The notes below the pieces were generated by a model. That model did not search any database, was not told the DNA's origin, and worked only from the letters and a program-made list of their open reading frames with translations. The translations under genes and the position numbers were made by a program. Below are positions 26,390 to 35,552 of a DNA stretch of 64,000 nt, in pieces (positions within the stretch are counted from its first letter, which is position 1; each line of letters opens with the position of its first letter). Source of the stretch: RYN-230 sp963844695 (GTDB lineage Bacteria > Actinomycetota > Actinomycetes > Streptosporangiales > Streptosporangiaceae); contig CAWJPL010000021.1 in NCBI GenBank assembly GCA_963844695.1, forward strand, positions 62,001 through 126,000, in the 5' to 3' direction.

Positions 26390-26981
26390 ATGGCGATGAC
26401 CGGAACCTGCGTGCCCGCCAGCGCCTGTGGCGGCTGTCAGGATCCGTACTTCGACGTCGTGGCCTGGGTGCTGGGCCTGGCCGGCCTCTCGCCGGGGCTG
26501 CGGGTGCTGGACGCTGGCTGCGGCAACGGTCGAGTACCTGCGCGCGCTGGCCAGGAGGCCGGTGCACGCGGCCGGGTGTGATCTGTCGATGGGGATGCTG
26601 CGGGTGGCCGGTGGCCCGGTCGCTGCGGGCCCTGGTCGAACGGGCTGTCCAGACCGCCACACCCAGCTGGCGCATGCACCCGGCGACCCGCGCGTTCACC
26701 GCCGAGAACGCGGCCGCCCAGCTGGGCGGTGGCGTTTGATCGTGTTACCTGCGTCCGCCCGGCCGGGGAACCGCCGGTCGTGATCGGGGACGCCGCGCTG
26801 GCCGCGAACTACGTGGCCAGCCTGGCCAGCCACTACCAGGACGAGGTCGCCCGTCCCTGGGCCGGGTGTCGTCGAGGACGTGCGCCAGGACGTGCAGGCC
26901 GTGATCGACCGTGACGGTGCCTTCATCACCTACGGTGCCTTCATCACCTACGGTGACCTGGCCGCCTTCGTGTGCCGTTAG
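26390..26981 (+). pseudogene. Class I SAM methyltransferase, internal loss and frameshifts
   Basis: The N-terminal part has FDVVAWVLGLAGLSPGLRVL then DAGCGNG, the SAM-binding motif I; a frameshift leads to EYLRALARRPVHAAGCDLSMGML (motif II). Most of the central fold is missing. The C-terminal part appears as AALAANYVASLASHYQDEVARPW, then, after another shift, EDVRQDVQAVIDRDG and GDLAAFVCR, typical of this family's end. It is dead. Its stop overlaps that of the convergent TetR gene. Confidence 0.65.
26916..26951 (+). repeat. Perfect 18-bp tandem duplication
   Basis: GGTGCCTTCATCACCTAC is repeated exactly at 26916-26933 and 26934-26951, adding six residues (GAFITY) in frame to the methyltransferase relic. 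Confidence 0.95.
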
Positions 26982-27684
26982 CGCCGGACCGCCCGGGGCG
27001 GAGCTAGGAACTGGTAGGCCCGCCCGCGGTCGCCGCGCGGGGGAAGCAGCTGGCTGACCAGGGTGTCCTGCAGCCATTGCTCGTACCGGCCGGGGTGCCA
27101 GCCCCGGTCGCAGACGAGCAGCCGGTAGACCTCGGGGGACATGAGCGCGTGGATGATGTCCGCAGCGTCACGCTCTTTCAGCTCCGGCCGTAGCTCGCCC
27201 GCGCGGGCCAGGGACCGCGCGATCTGCCCCTGGCCCTCTTGCCGCTTGCGCGTGTACTGGGCGAGCAGCGCCGCCGCCTCGGGATCGGAGCCAGCGGCGC
27301 TCACCAGGATCCGGTAGACGGTGGCCGACCGCGAGTTGATCTCGCGGCAGATGCTGGCGAACCCCGACAGCTGCCTCCCGGGATCCGGGTCGGCGAAGAG
27401 GGCGCGGGCGTGGGCGCGGTCCTGCAGGGGCACCGCCTCGTCGTCACCGGCGATTGAGACGTCGAGCAGTGCCTTGAGGATGCCGAGTTTCGAGGAGAAC
27501 AGCCGGTACACCGTCGCGGGCGGGACATCCGCCAGGTCGCTGAGGGCCTCGATGGTCGTGGCGGCGTAGCCGCGGTCGAGGAAGAGGGTCCGCGCGGCCT
27601 GGACGACCGCGGCGCGGGCCAGCCGGGTCCGGGCCTGGCCGCCGGCCGCCGGTGGACTCTTCGTCCCTGGAGCTCGGTAGCCAT
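26978..27684 (-). CDS. TetR-family regulator, frameshift near the N-terminus
   Basis: ATG 27684 (MATELQG) is one base out of frame with the body, which starts SPPAAGGQARTRLARAAVV. The helix-turn-helix follows: ARTLFLDRGYAATTIEALS then DVPPATVYRLFSSK. The C-terminal ligand domain runs to LAPPRAVRR. Two matched palindromes lie just upstream, so it should regulate itself and the divergent methyltransferase-type membrane gene. Confidence 0.8.
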
Positions 27685-27701
27685 GCAGGGTGATAGTACC
27701 G

Positions 27702-27736
27702 CTCTCAAATTGAGAGTGCTACTCTCGATCTGAGAG
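27702..27736. promoter_or_regulatory. Twin TetR operators
   Basis: CTCTCAAATTGAGAG (27702-27716) and CTCTCGATCTGAGAG (27722-27736) share 5-6 bp palindromic arms. Their centres are 20 bp apart, about two helical turns, so two repressor dimers would bind the same face. They lie 18-52 bp upstream of the tetR start. Confidence 0.75.
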
Positions 27737-27856
27737 CGCTCGCCAGGGAGGCATGCCGATGACGATCACCCAGAACCTGGCCGGTGCGAGCGCTGGCCCG
27801 GCTCCTCCCGTACGCAGCCGGACCGCGCCGCGGCCGCGGGGTGGTACCGGTGCGCA

Positions 27857-28379
27857 GTGATGCGCAGGTCAACAGCAGCGGCGGTCACCGTGGCGTGGGG
27901 CGTGGCGCTCGGGGTGACCTTCGGCGGCCTGCTTCCGTACCTCCTGAACGACTGGCACTTTCACCGGCCCCTGCCCTACTGGTCGCTCGCGCAGGCGGCC
28001 GGGGGGCTGCTCATCTGCGTGGGCCTCGTCCCGATCGTGGCCTCGTTTACCGACTTCGTCAGGGCTGACGGCACCCCCGTGCCGGTGGCGTCGCCGCCGC
28101 GCCTGGTGGTGAGCGGGTTCTACCGCTACGTGCGCAACCCCATATACGCCGGGTTTCTGGCCGTCCTGATCGGCGAGGTGCTGCTGTTCGCCTCGCCGGG
28201 CCTCGCTGGAGTACACGCTCGTGGCCTGGTGTGTCGGCGCAGCCGCCGTGCGCTTCTACGAAGAACCTGCCCTGGCCCGCAAGTTCGGCGCGGAGTACCA
28301 GGACTACCGGCGCGCCGTGCGGGCCTGGATTCCCCGGCTCCATCCCTGGACGCCCGGGGGTTGTCCTACCCGGCGGTAA
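27857..28379 (+). CDS. Isoprenylcysteine methyltransferase-like membrane protein, one frameshift
   Basis: ATG 27857 overlaps the stop of a 35-codon leader frame that starts at ATG 27754; the leader may be the true N-terminus. Helices are AVTVAWGVALGVTFGGLLPYLL, SLAQAAGGLLICVGLVPIVASF and GFLAVLIGEVLLF. The catalytic motif region FYRYVRNPIYAGFL matches the ICMT/PEMT family. Near 28200 the frame shifts and continues LEYTLVAWCVGAAAVRFYEE, KFGAEYQDYRRAVRAWIP, which is the conserved C-terminus. These integral membrane enzymes methylate lipids or thiols with SAM. Probably controlled by the adjacent TetR. Confidence 0.8.
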
Positions 28380-28419
28380 ACGCCACAGTTATGACACAGC
28401 TCATCTGAGGGGGCAGTGG

Positions 28420-29159
28420 GTGGCGAGCGACGAAGGCGGCCAGCCGGTAGACGAACAGCCAGGGACGCCCGCCGGGTCACCACCAGTGACCGGGAGCAGG
28501 GTCAGCCAGAGCCCGCCTCCGACGCGGGGACCGTGAGCGAATCAGCGGATCGGTCCTCCCTGTTCAATGTGCTCCTGCCGGGCAGCGAAGAAGCGAAGCG
28601 ACTCGAAGACCGGCTCAACCGGAGAGATCAGCCCGGGCCAGCGCAGCCGCAGGAGCCGGGCGGCGATCTGGCCCGTGCCTCGTCAGCCGAGACTCCTGCG
28701 CCTGACCCGGCTCCGGCCTCGGGCGGCGATGGCCGTAACCAGTGGGACTTTCTCTCGGTTGCGGTAGTCATCGCCGGCCTGGTGGGCCTCACGATCTTCC
28801 TCGTGGAACGCAACAGCCTTAAGCCCAGTGACGTCGAAGCGATCCTGGGTATCGTCGTCCCGGTGTTTGCCGCCGTGTTTGGCGCGACATTGGGCTACGC
28901 GACGGGCCACGTAACGGGTAAGTCGTCAGGAAAGAAGGCGGCCAAAGAGTACGTGATGCCAAGGATCACCCGCATCCAGGCGGCTAGGTCGCAGCCAGGC
29001 AGCGGAATCCGGACCGCGCGTGCCGTAGGCCTTACCGCAGATGGGGCACAGATGTTCGCGTTTGCTCCCGGGCCCGCCCGCGCCACTTTGAATACCTCTG
29101 AGGACGCCAACATCGACGCCCAGCTCGGAGAGATCAAGGGTTACCTTGAGGGCCTCTAG
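28420..29159 (+). CDS. Membrane protein of unknown function
   Basis: GTG 28420 has GAGGGGG upstream and begins VASDEGGQPVDEQPGTPAGS, but a frameshift near 28510 separates it from the body; GTG 28533 would start the body alone. The acidic/Pro-rich cytoplasmic part is followed by two helices: FLSVAVVIAGLVGLTIFLV and ILGIVVPVFAAVFGATLGYA. The C-terminal 70 residues are soluble and end LGEIKGYLEGL. No family is recognised. It overlaps the convergent TetR gene by 4 nt. Confidence 0.65.
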
Positions 29160-29776
29160 GTCCTGACGCGGGTCAGATAGCGCTGCACCGACGGGGCGAC
29201 GGCCGCCACTACGTCATCAGCCGGCAGCGAGGCCAGCGGCTCGAAGCGCAGGATGTACCGGCACAGGGCCAGGCCGAGCAGTTGCGCTGCGATGAGCGTG
29301 CCGCGCTCGGCCGCCCGCTCATCGCCCAAGGCGGCGATCGGCTCGGTGATCAGCTGGCCGAGTACGGCCTGAAGTCGTTCGGCGACGGTCTCGCTGGTGA
29401 CTCCGGTCCGCAGCAGGGCGATCAGCTCGTCGTCGTGGAGGGGGTCCTCCCAGCGGCTGACGAAGTGGTGTACCAGCAGCTCGCCCCGGCGGCTGGGCGG
29501 CACCGAGCGCAGGTCGGGGACCTGCAGGTCCATGGTGACGGCCGCCGTGAACAACCCCGCCTTGGACCGGAAGTAGCGCATGACCATCGAGGCGTCGACA
29601 CCGGCTCGCGCGGCGACAGCGCGGATGGTGGTCTGTTCGTATCCTCGTGCGGCGAACGTCGCCCGGGCAGCAGCGAGGATGGCCCGGCGGGTGCCCTCGG
29701 ATCGCGGCCCGCCGGTCCCGAGCGCCGGGCCGGCCTCACCCGCGGCCGTTGTCGCCGCACGGCTACTGTCCGCCAT
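29156..29776 (-). CDS. TetR-family regulator
   Basis: 206 aa from ATG 29776, intact. The helix-turn-helix (ATFAARGYEQTTIRAVAARA, GVDASMVMRYFRSKAGLF) is followed by a C-terminal domain with LAALP-free sequence GTLIAAQLLGLALCRYILRFEPLASLP typical of the TetR_C_17 type. Divergent from the DUF3533-like gene with two strong operators between them. Confidence 0.9.
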   Translation of the reverse strand: MADSSRAATTAAGEAGPALGTGGPRSEGTRRAILAAARATFAARGYEQTTIRAVAARAGVDASMVMRYFRSKAGLFTAAVTMDLQVPDLRSVPPSRRGELLVHHFVSRWEDPLHDDELIALLRTGVTSETVAERLQAVLGQLITEPIAALGDERAAERGTLIAAQLLGLALCRYILRFEPLASLPADDVVAAVAPSVQRYLTRVRT

Positions 29777-29796
29777 GGTGTCGTAGCCTATTCTTC

Positions 29797-29870
29797 GCCA
29801 ACGGATGTTGGCAAACGTTTGTTGACAGTGACTGGAACTGCGCTTAGTGTTGTGCCAACACCCGTTGGCA
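29797..29870 (+). promoter_or_regulatory. Promoter bracketed by two TetR operators
   Basis: GCCAAC-GGAT-GTTGGC (29797-29812) and TGCCAAC-ACCC-GTTGGCA (29853-29870) are perfect inverted repeats with the same arms and spacing. Between them is TTGACA (29822-29827), 17 bp, TAGTGT (29845-29850), a canonical promoter for the plus-strand membrane gene; the second operator covers the expected start site. The first is 21 bp from the tetR start. Strong evidence of repression of both genes. Confidence 0.85.
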
Positions 29871-29888
29871 TTTCCGAGGAGGACGCAG

Positions 29889-31154
29889 GTGGCGGCAAGG
29901 CGCCCAGATCACGCCCGCAGGCCTCCGGCCCGGTACCGGGCGCTCGCGGGCTTCATCCTGGCCAGCGCGGCCTTCGCCGCGATCTTCGTCGCGTTGACCC
30001 TCAGCGCCTTTCATGCGCCGAGACCGCATGACCTTCCGGTCGGCATCGTGGGCCCGGCCGCGGTAACCAGCCGGGTCGAGCACGCCCTGGACAGCGCCGT
30101 CCCGGGAGCTTTCGCCTGGCGCGGCTACCCCACCGGGACCGGCGCGCGGACCGGGATCGCGCAGCGTGAGGTCGACGGCGCGCTGGTCGCGTCTGGCCCT
30201 AGCCTGCGGCTGCTTGTCGCCCAGGGCGGGGGCACCGCTCCGGCCCAGGTCCTGACCCAGGCCTTCGGGGTCGTGGCGGCCCGGTCCGGACGTCACCTGG
30301 TCGTGGCCGACGTGGTGCCGCCGCTGCCCGGTGACACCGAGGCGCTGTCGTCGTTCTTCGTCGTCCTGGCCGTGCTGATCCCGAGCCTGGCCGCGGGCTC
30401 AGGATCGGCGCTGGCCTTCCGCCGGGCCCGGCCCGCGCTGGCCGTCGCCGTGCCGGTGGCCGTGGCCGTCGTCATCGGAGTGGTGTCGGCGGCGGTCGCG
30501 GACGGTATCGCCGGGCTGGGCAACTACGCCGCGATCGCCGGCGTTGTCGCGCTGTTCTCCCTGGCCGTGGCCGCCCCCACGGCGGTGCTGGCCCGGATCT
30601 GGCCACCGCTGGTCGCGGTGGCCGTGCTGGTGTTCATCGTGTTCGGGATCCCGGTCAGCGGCGGACCGGCCAACCTGGCCAGCTTCGGCCCGGGCTTCTT
30701 GCGTGTTCTCGACCCTGTCCTGCCGCTCGGGGTCGCGGCCAGCGTCGTCCGCAACGTGGTCTACTTCGGCGGCCACGCCACCGCCTTGCACCTGTGGGTC
30801 CTGACCGCCTGGGCGCTGGCGGGCGTCGCCGGCCTGATCGGGGTCACCGCACTGCGGCGCCCCGCCCCGGCACTGACGGGGCCCGTCGTCGCGTTGTCGC
30901 GGCTGGTCCGGGCCCACGCTGCCTGGCGGCGCGCTCGGGCCGGGCTTCCCGGATGCCGGGACCGCCCAGCCCGCCCTGCCCGTCATCCTGGTCGTCGGCT
31001 TCGACGACTCCGAGCCTGCACGGCGGGCGCTCATCTGGGGCGCGGACCTCCTCAGGGCCCGCCCCGGCACTCTGCACGTCGTCTACTCCGACCATGTGCT
31101 CATCGACAGCGACCTGTCCGGATTCGCCCACGGCGAGATGGAAGACACCCGTGA
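29889..31154 (+). CDS. DUF3533/YhgE-like multi-helix membrane protein
   Basis: GTG 29889 follows GAGGAGG. One helix at the N-terminus (ALAGFILASAAFAAIFVALTL), a large extracytoplasmic domain (about residues 45-150), then five or six helices from FFVVLAVLIPSLAAGSG onward, end near LIGVTALRR (about 30865). This is the layout of ABC-2-like permease relatives linked to drug efflux. The frame stays open to 31154, but the last 70-90 codons read across the next gene in a wrong frame, so a frameshift near 30900-30960 has probably removed the true stop. Confidence 0.75.
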   Translation: MAARRPDHARRPPARYRALAGFILASAAFAAIFVALTLSAFHAPRPHDLPVGIVGPAAVTSRVEHALDSAVPGAFAWRGYPTGTGARTGIAQREVDGALVASGPSLRLLVAQGGGTAPAQVLTQAFGVVAARSGRHLVVADVVPPLPGDTEALSSFFVVLAVLIPSLAAGSGSALAFRRARPALAVAVPVAVAVVIGVVSAAVADGIAGLGNYAAIAGVVALFSLAVAAPTAVLARIWPPLVAVAVLVFIVFGIPVSGGPANLASFGPGFLRVLDPVLPLGVAASVVRNVVYFGGHATALHLWVLTAWALAGVAGLIGVTALRRPAPALTGPVVALSRLVRAHAAWRRARAGLPGCRDRPARPARHPGRRLRRLRACTAGAHLGRGPPQGPPRHSARRLLRPCAHRQRPVRIRPRRDGRHP

Positions 31155-31407
31155 CCAGAAGGCCGCCGGCGTGGCTGAGGCCGCCGCGGAGATCGCCGCC
31201 GCGGCAGGCGTGCCGTACACGTTCGAACGCCGCCCGGGATCACCAGCCGACGCGATCCTGTCCGCGGCCAGCATCCAGGACGCCGCAGAGCCCGGCAGCA
31301 CGCCCGTCATCGTGACCGGCCGATCGCATCATGCCGCGCATCACATCATCGGCTCGGTCCCCGTCGAGTTGCTGCACCAATCGCCCTACCCGGTACTGAC
31401 CATCTGA
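30976..31407 (+). CDS. Universal stress protein-like domain
   Basis: The frame from about 30976 reads LPVILVVGFDDSEPARRALI, then LLRARPGTLHVVYSDHVL, and ends with STPVIVTGRSHHAAHHIIGSVPVELLHQSPYPVL, a Usp fold with the expected GxS-type loop near the C-terminus. No ATG or GTG start is seen in frame; CTG 30976 or a lost start through the indel upstream are possible. ATG 31096-region starts would be too short. Likely co-transcribed with the membrane gene. Confidence 0.6.
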   Translation: MPVILVVGFDDSEPARRALIWGADLLRARPGTLHVVYSDHVLIDSDLSGFAHGEMEDTRDQKAAGVAEAAAEIAAAAGVPYTFERRPGSPADAILSAASIQDAAEPGSTPVIVTGRSHHAAHHIIGSVPVELLHQSPYPVLTI

Positions 31408-31457
31408 TGATCGCCCGGATGTGTGGCCACTGCTGCTGGCCGCCGGTCCCTCAGAGC

Positions 31458-32649
31458 TCAAGTCAAGCCCGCGGGCGTCCCGTTCACCAGGCCGCAGGGA
31501 GCGACTCCAGCTGCCTGGCCGGACCAGGGCAGCGTGGTGAACCGGCCGTTGTCAAGCCTTCCGAACACCACATGGCTGCTCTCGACGGTCTGGACGTTCA
31601 TCGAGCAGATGACGCCCTGACGGGTCGGCTGACAGCAGGTCGCCCTGGACCACGAAATTGCCGTGCCCAGGCCGCGCGGTAGAGCACCCGCTGCCGCTGA
31701 CCAGGTCTGCGCGGAGTATGCCGCCAGGACCTCATCGGAGCTACCGGGCACCGGGTCGGTCCAGGCGATCACCGTGCTCCCGCCTGCGGTGAACAGCGCT
31801 GTATCAACCGGCGCGCTCCTGGTGTGCAGGGTCGACTTCCGTTCCCGAGGTGACCAATTCTGTGCCAGGGCGCGTGGTGTCCAGCAGGTTTACCCGGACC
31901 ACGGTCGAGCGGGGAACCCCCGGAGATCATTGGACCGGTAGCCGAGGCGGCCTCCATCTGCCCAGGACAGATCGCTAATGTTCGTCTTGCTCGCAGCCAC
32001 CCAGGTGCGCACCGCGCCGGTGCCGAGCGTGGCGATCTCAATCCGGGAACGGTGGGCAGCCGTGGGCCTGGTCCCCTCGAGCGACGCCGGTACCACCGTG
32101 ACCGCGAGCCTGCGTGTATCGGGGGACAAGGCGATGCTGTTCACGTCGTAACCAGCCGATCCCGCGTGCACCGAGAGGGGCAGTGCCTCAAGCCGGCTGG
32201 GGCGCCCGGCCGCCGTCAGGTGAAAGGTGTAGAACCTCGTCACCTCGCCAGCGCCAGATCCGCTGAAGGCGGACAGCGCGAACGTGCGATCATCAGGCGC
32301 CCCGGTGATTCGCACGATGCGCGCGCCCGGAATCACGATCCTGCTGATCACCGCGCCCGTCGCCGAGTGGGCGACCACTGCGGTTCCCTGGGGGCGATCG
32401 GACACGTAGAACTGCGGCATCGTCCCGGTCACGGCTGGCCGGGGGCCGGACCGCGCCGCGCGGAAGATCACCTGCACACCCACGATCACCGCGATCACCG
32501 CGATCACCGCCGCGACTGGCGCCAGCCACCCGGGGGCGCCTGCGCCGCGGCGCCGTGACGGGAGCGTGAGTTCGGCGGAGCATGTATGGCTGCGCACTGG
32601 AGGCCGCCGCTTTCAGCTCTTCCCGCAGGCGCTGCTCGATGTCGGTCAT
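31458..32649 (-). CDS. Anti-sigma-like membrane protein with beta-propeller-like domain, frameshifts
   Basis: ATG 32649 overlaps the sigma stop by 4 nt. The N-terminus MTDIEQRLREELKAAAS then PYMLR shifts frame near 32572 (one extra C) to ELTLPSRRRGAGAPGWLAPV, a helix AAVIAVIAVIVGVQVIF, and a WD40-like extracytoplasmic region (FALSAFSGSG, NSIALSPDTRRLAVTVVP, ISDLSWADGGRLGYRS). Further breaks near 31921 (C5 run) and 31800 lead to STVIAWTDPVPGSS and the end VNGTPAGLT. Proteins of this build usually follow SigE-type sigma genes and may restrain them; direct binding is not shown. Confidence 0.65.
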
Positions 32650-33146
32650 GACTGCGTCCTTCCCAGGCTCGCGGCCAGCGCGGCCAGCCCGCGGGAGGTG
32701 GTGGAACGGACCGCGCCGGGGGATATCCGGAGCGTTGCGGCGATCTCGGCCACGTCGAGGTCGGCGTAGTAGCGGAGCACGAGTACCTCCCGCTGGCGGC
32801 GCGGCAGTCCGCGCAGCGCCGTCAGCATCTCACCCCGGTTGGCCAGCGCCGTCTCGGTGTCCGGGCCAGGAGCTGACGGTCCGGCGAGCCGTGGCATGTG
32901 CTTCCGGGCGACAGCCGACCGGCGGTGCACCGTACGGCAGCCATTCAGCACGGTGGACCTGGCGTAGGCGAGGCCGCTGCCTGGATCGCGCAGCCGGTGC
33001 CAGCGGCGGTGCATGTGCTCGAAAGCGTCCTGCACGACGTCCTCAGCCGTGGACAGGTCCCCTACCATCACCATGGCCAGCCGGACCAGTTCCAGCTGAT
33101 GCGTGCGGAACAGGTCGGTGACGGCCCGGTCGGCATCACCGCTGCC
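32646..33146 (-). CDS. SigE-family RNA polymerase sigma factor, start lost
   Basis: The body reads TDLFRTHQLELVRLAMVMVG, STAEDVVQDAFEHMHRRW (region 2), then ALRGLPRRQREVLVLRYYAD and ATLRISPGAVRSTTSRGLA (region 4). The frame is open to about 33146 but has no good start; ATG 33074 would cut into region 2, and a candidate start (GTG near 33158) lies in another frame, so a frameshift near 33120 is likely. Coupled to the anti-sigma-like gene. Confidence 0.8.
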   Translation of the reverse strand, partial: GSGDADRAVTDLFRTHQLELVRLAMVMVGDLSTAEDVVQDAFEHMHRRWHRLRDPGSGLAYARSTVLNGCRTVHRRSAVARKHMPRLAGPSAPGPDTETALANRGEMLTALRGLPRRQREVLVLRYYADLDVAEIAATLRISPGAVRSTTSRGLAALAASLGRTQS

Positions 33147-33445
33147 GGTCCGCGTCGGCCTGCCCGGTCCGCTCTCACATCCGCTGTATCTGCGTCCACG
33201 CTAAAGAGACGCTCAGCCCACTCCCAGCCGCTGCAGTCGGCGCCCATACCAGCCACGTGATCAGATGCAGGGTGCACACAACGACTTAGCTCACCACGCG
33301 TGATGCCACGTCGTCTCTGGGATCTGCTTATAACCTGGCCGCGCCCGACTTGGAACGCGGGTGACCCCGGCCCAGGCGCCGTCACGACGATACGGTCGCG
33401 GTCGCCACGGAAAAGTCGTGGGAGAACTCGAGGCCTTGCGCTGGT

Positions 33446-33649
33446 CAACAGTGGTATGGAAGCGGGGCGCCGGGAGGCAACGTGGTGTTCAACGCCGCCA
33501 CCATCTACTGGGCCGATGGGCTGTCTGAGCCACCTGGGTATCAACGACCGCACGACTATGTGCCACGGAACGGCCCGGACGCTCGGGTCCAGGCCATCAC
33601 GAGGAATGTGCTGGCCGATTCGTGTCCTCTCCCCGGCTGGGCGACATGA
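33446..33649 (+). pseudogene. C-terminal fragment, possibly of an N,N-dimethylformamidase-like large subunit
   Basis: A plus-strand frame reads QQWYGSGAPGGNVVFNAATI, YWADGLSEPP and RVQAITRNVL before its stop at 33649. This resembles the end of bacterial N,N-dimethylformamidase-like proteins from memory of the family; the rest of such a gene is absent upstream. It overlaps the convergent kinase stop by 53 nt. The assignment is tentative. The remainder of 33147-33596 shows nothing else. Confidence 0.35.
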
Positions 33650-35552
33650 CCCGAACTAGCTGTTTTGTCCGGACGGCGGCGCCGGTGGTTGACGTCTGCT
33701 CTGGCTCGGTCAGCCCTTCGAGCAGTCCGAGGGGGCTGGGCGCGCCGTACTCGACGTGCAGTACCTGCCGGCCGTTGGCCAGCCGGACGGGGGTGAAGCT
33801 CGTGGGCTGGTACTCGGCCAGCTGGTTCCGCATGAAAAGGGCCAGCGAGGTCACCGTATCGGGCCGGTGGCGGATCTCCGGCCCGGCCGGGGCGATGTCC
33901 GCGGCCCGCAGCGGCATGCCCCAGCTCGCTCCGTTGGCGGCCTGGCGAAAATCGACCACATCCACCCTGTAGAGGCGGGCCAGCGCGGCGAACGCGGCGA
34001 GCAGGCGGGAATCGACCTGGCCGGCGGCCAGCGCGCGGCGGGCCGGGCCGGAAGCATGGAGCCGGGGGTTATGCAGCAACTGGCGGCCCGCGAAGATCCG
34101 CTCCGCCACGTCGGCCCGCAGGTTGCGCATGTAGGCGGCGGACCCGTCGGGTGCCACCACCCGGATTGCGGTCTGCGCGCTGCCCGTCCCGAAGCTGGCC
34201 AGCACCACCGGCGCGTACACGTTCCTCAGCCGGGCGCCGAACTCGCTGCGCACGGCCGCGGTAGACACGATCAGATCGGTGCCCAGCGGGGCAGTGTTGC
34301 TCCCGCCCAGCGTTTGCAGGCGGCCCGCCGGGATCCCGTGGGCCTGCAGCACCGCGCACATCTGCGGGTCGCAGGACACGATCGCGTCCGTGGATACCTG
34401 CGCGACGATCCAGCGGGCCGCGGCCGCGTGGGCCGCCGTGACTGCCCGGATGGCGGCCGGAGTGGGCGCCGGGTCGGGCGCGGGCGGGCCGGGGCTGCTC
34501 CCGCTCAGCGCGATGCTGATCGCGCCCGCGCCGAGCAGCACCGCGGCCACGACGGCCAGGGTGAGCACCCGCCACCGGGCCTGAGCGGGCCAGCGAAGGT
34601 GCAGGCGGCGTCCCGCCCATAGCTGCACGGTGGCAAGCAGCGCCTTGCCCCGGGACGGCGGGTGGAAGCTGTCCTGACGGGAGCTGACCATCCCGGCTAT
34701 CGGCTCTGGCCAGTAACTCCCCTTCCAGCCCTCCTGATAAGGCGCCGATCCGTCCCTGACGGTCTCCATCAGCTGGGCCAGCTGCGGGCGGTCGGCAGGC
34801 TTCTTGGCCAGGCAGGCGGCGACCAGGCTCGTCAGCGGGGCCGGGACGCGGCTGAGGTCCGGCTCGGCGTTGACGACCCGGTAGGCCACGACGATCGGGC
34901 CGCTATGCCCACCCCCGAATGGCGCGGCCCCGGTCGCGGCGAACGCGATCAGGCTGCCGAGGGCGAACACGTCGCTGGCTGGCTGGACTGAGTGACCTTC
35001 GACCTGCTCAGGCGACATATACGCCGGTGTCCCCACGATCAGGCTGGTCGCGGCCGTGGCGCCGCCTTCTAGTGCCCGGGAGATCCCGAAATCGATCAGC
35101 CGCGGCCCATCGGCAGCCAGGAGCACGTTGGCTGGCTTCAGGTCCCGGTGCACCAGACCGCAGGCATGGACAGCCTGCAGCGCTTCGATCAGGCCTCCGG
35201 CCAGTCTCCACACCGCCGGCTCCGGCAGGGGTCCCGCCTTGACGATCACTTCGGCCAGCGACGGGCCGGGCACGAAGACGGTGGCCAGCCAGGGGGGATC
35301 ATCCGCGGGACCTGCCGCCACGACGGGTGCGGTGTAGGCGCCGCTGACGGCACTGGCTGCCTCCACCTCGCGCCCGAACCGCCGGACGAACCCTGGGTCG
35401 CGGGCGAACTGCCGATGGATGACCTTCACCGCCACCGCCCGGCCGCCCGGGGAGAAACCCAGGAAGACCTGGCCCATCCCGCCGGCCCCGAGCCGGGCGG
35501 TCAGCCGGTACCCACCGACCTGCTGCGGGTCATCCGCTGCCAGAGGGTCCAT
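33597..35552 (-). CDS. Membrane-anchored Ser/Thr protein kinase with extracytoplasmic domain
   Basis: 651 aa from ATG 35552, intact. Kinase motifs: LGAGGMG (21-27), catalytic Lys43 in VAVKVI, HRD (135-137) in GLVHRDLKPANVLL, DFG (154-156) and GTPAYMSPEQ. A basic linker precedes one helix (329-350, VLTLAVVAAVLLGAGAISIA). The external part (about 370-640) is not PASTA: it contains VSTDAIVSCDPQMCAVLQAHGI and LGTDLIVSTAAVRSEFGARL, suggesting an alpha/beta, perhaps ligand-binding, domain I cannot name. It would sense an external signal and phosphorylate cytosolic targets. Confidence 0.9.
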   Translation of the reverse strand: MDPLAADDPQQVGGYRLTARLGAGGMGQVFLGFSPGGRAVAVKVIHRQFARDPGFVRRFGREVEAASAVSGAYTAPVVAAGPADDPPWLATVFVPGPSLAEVIVKAGPLPEPAVWRLAGGLIEALQAVHACGLVHRDLKPANVLLAADGPRLIDFGISRALEGGATAATSLIVGTPAYMSPEQVEGHSVQPASDVFALGSLIAFAATGAAPFGGGHSGPIVVAYRVVNAEPDLSRVPAPLTSLVAACLAKKPADRPQLAQLMETVRDGSAPYQEGWKGSYWPEPIAGMVSSRQDSFHPPSRGKALLATVQLWAGRRLHLRWPAQARWRVLTLAVVAAVLLGAGAISIALSGSSPGPPAPDPAPTPAAIRAVTAAHAAAARWIVAQVSTDAIVSCDPQMCAVLQAHGIPAGRLQTLGGSNTAPLGTDLIVSTAAVRSEFGARLRNVYAPVVLASFGTGSAQTAIRVVAPDGSAAYMRNLRADVAERIFAGRQLLHNPRLHASGPARRALAAGQVDSRLLAAFAALARLYRVDVVDFRQAANGASWGMPLRAADIAPAGPEIRHRPDTVTSLALFMRNQLAEYQPTSFTPVRLANGRQVLHVEYGAPSPLGLLEGLTEPEQTSTTGAAVRTKQLVRVMSPSRGEDTNRPAHSS

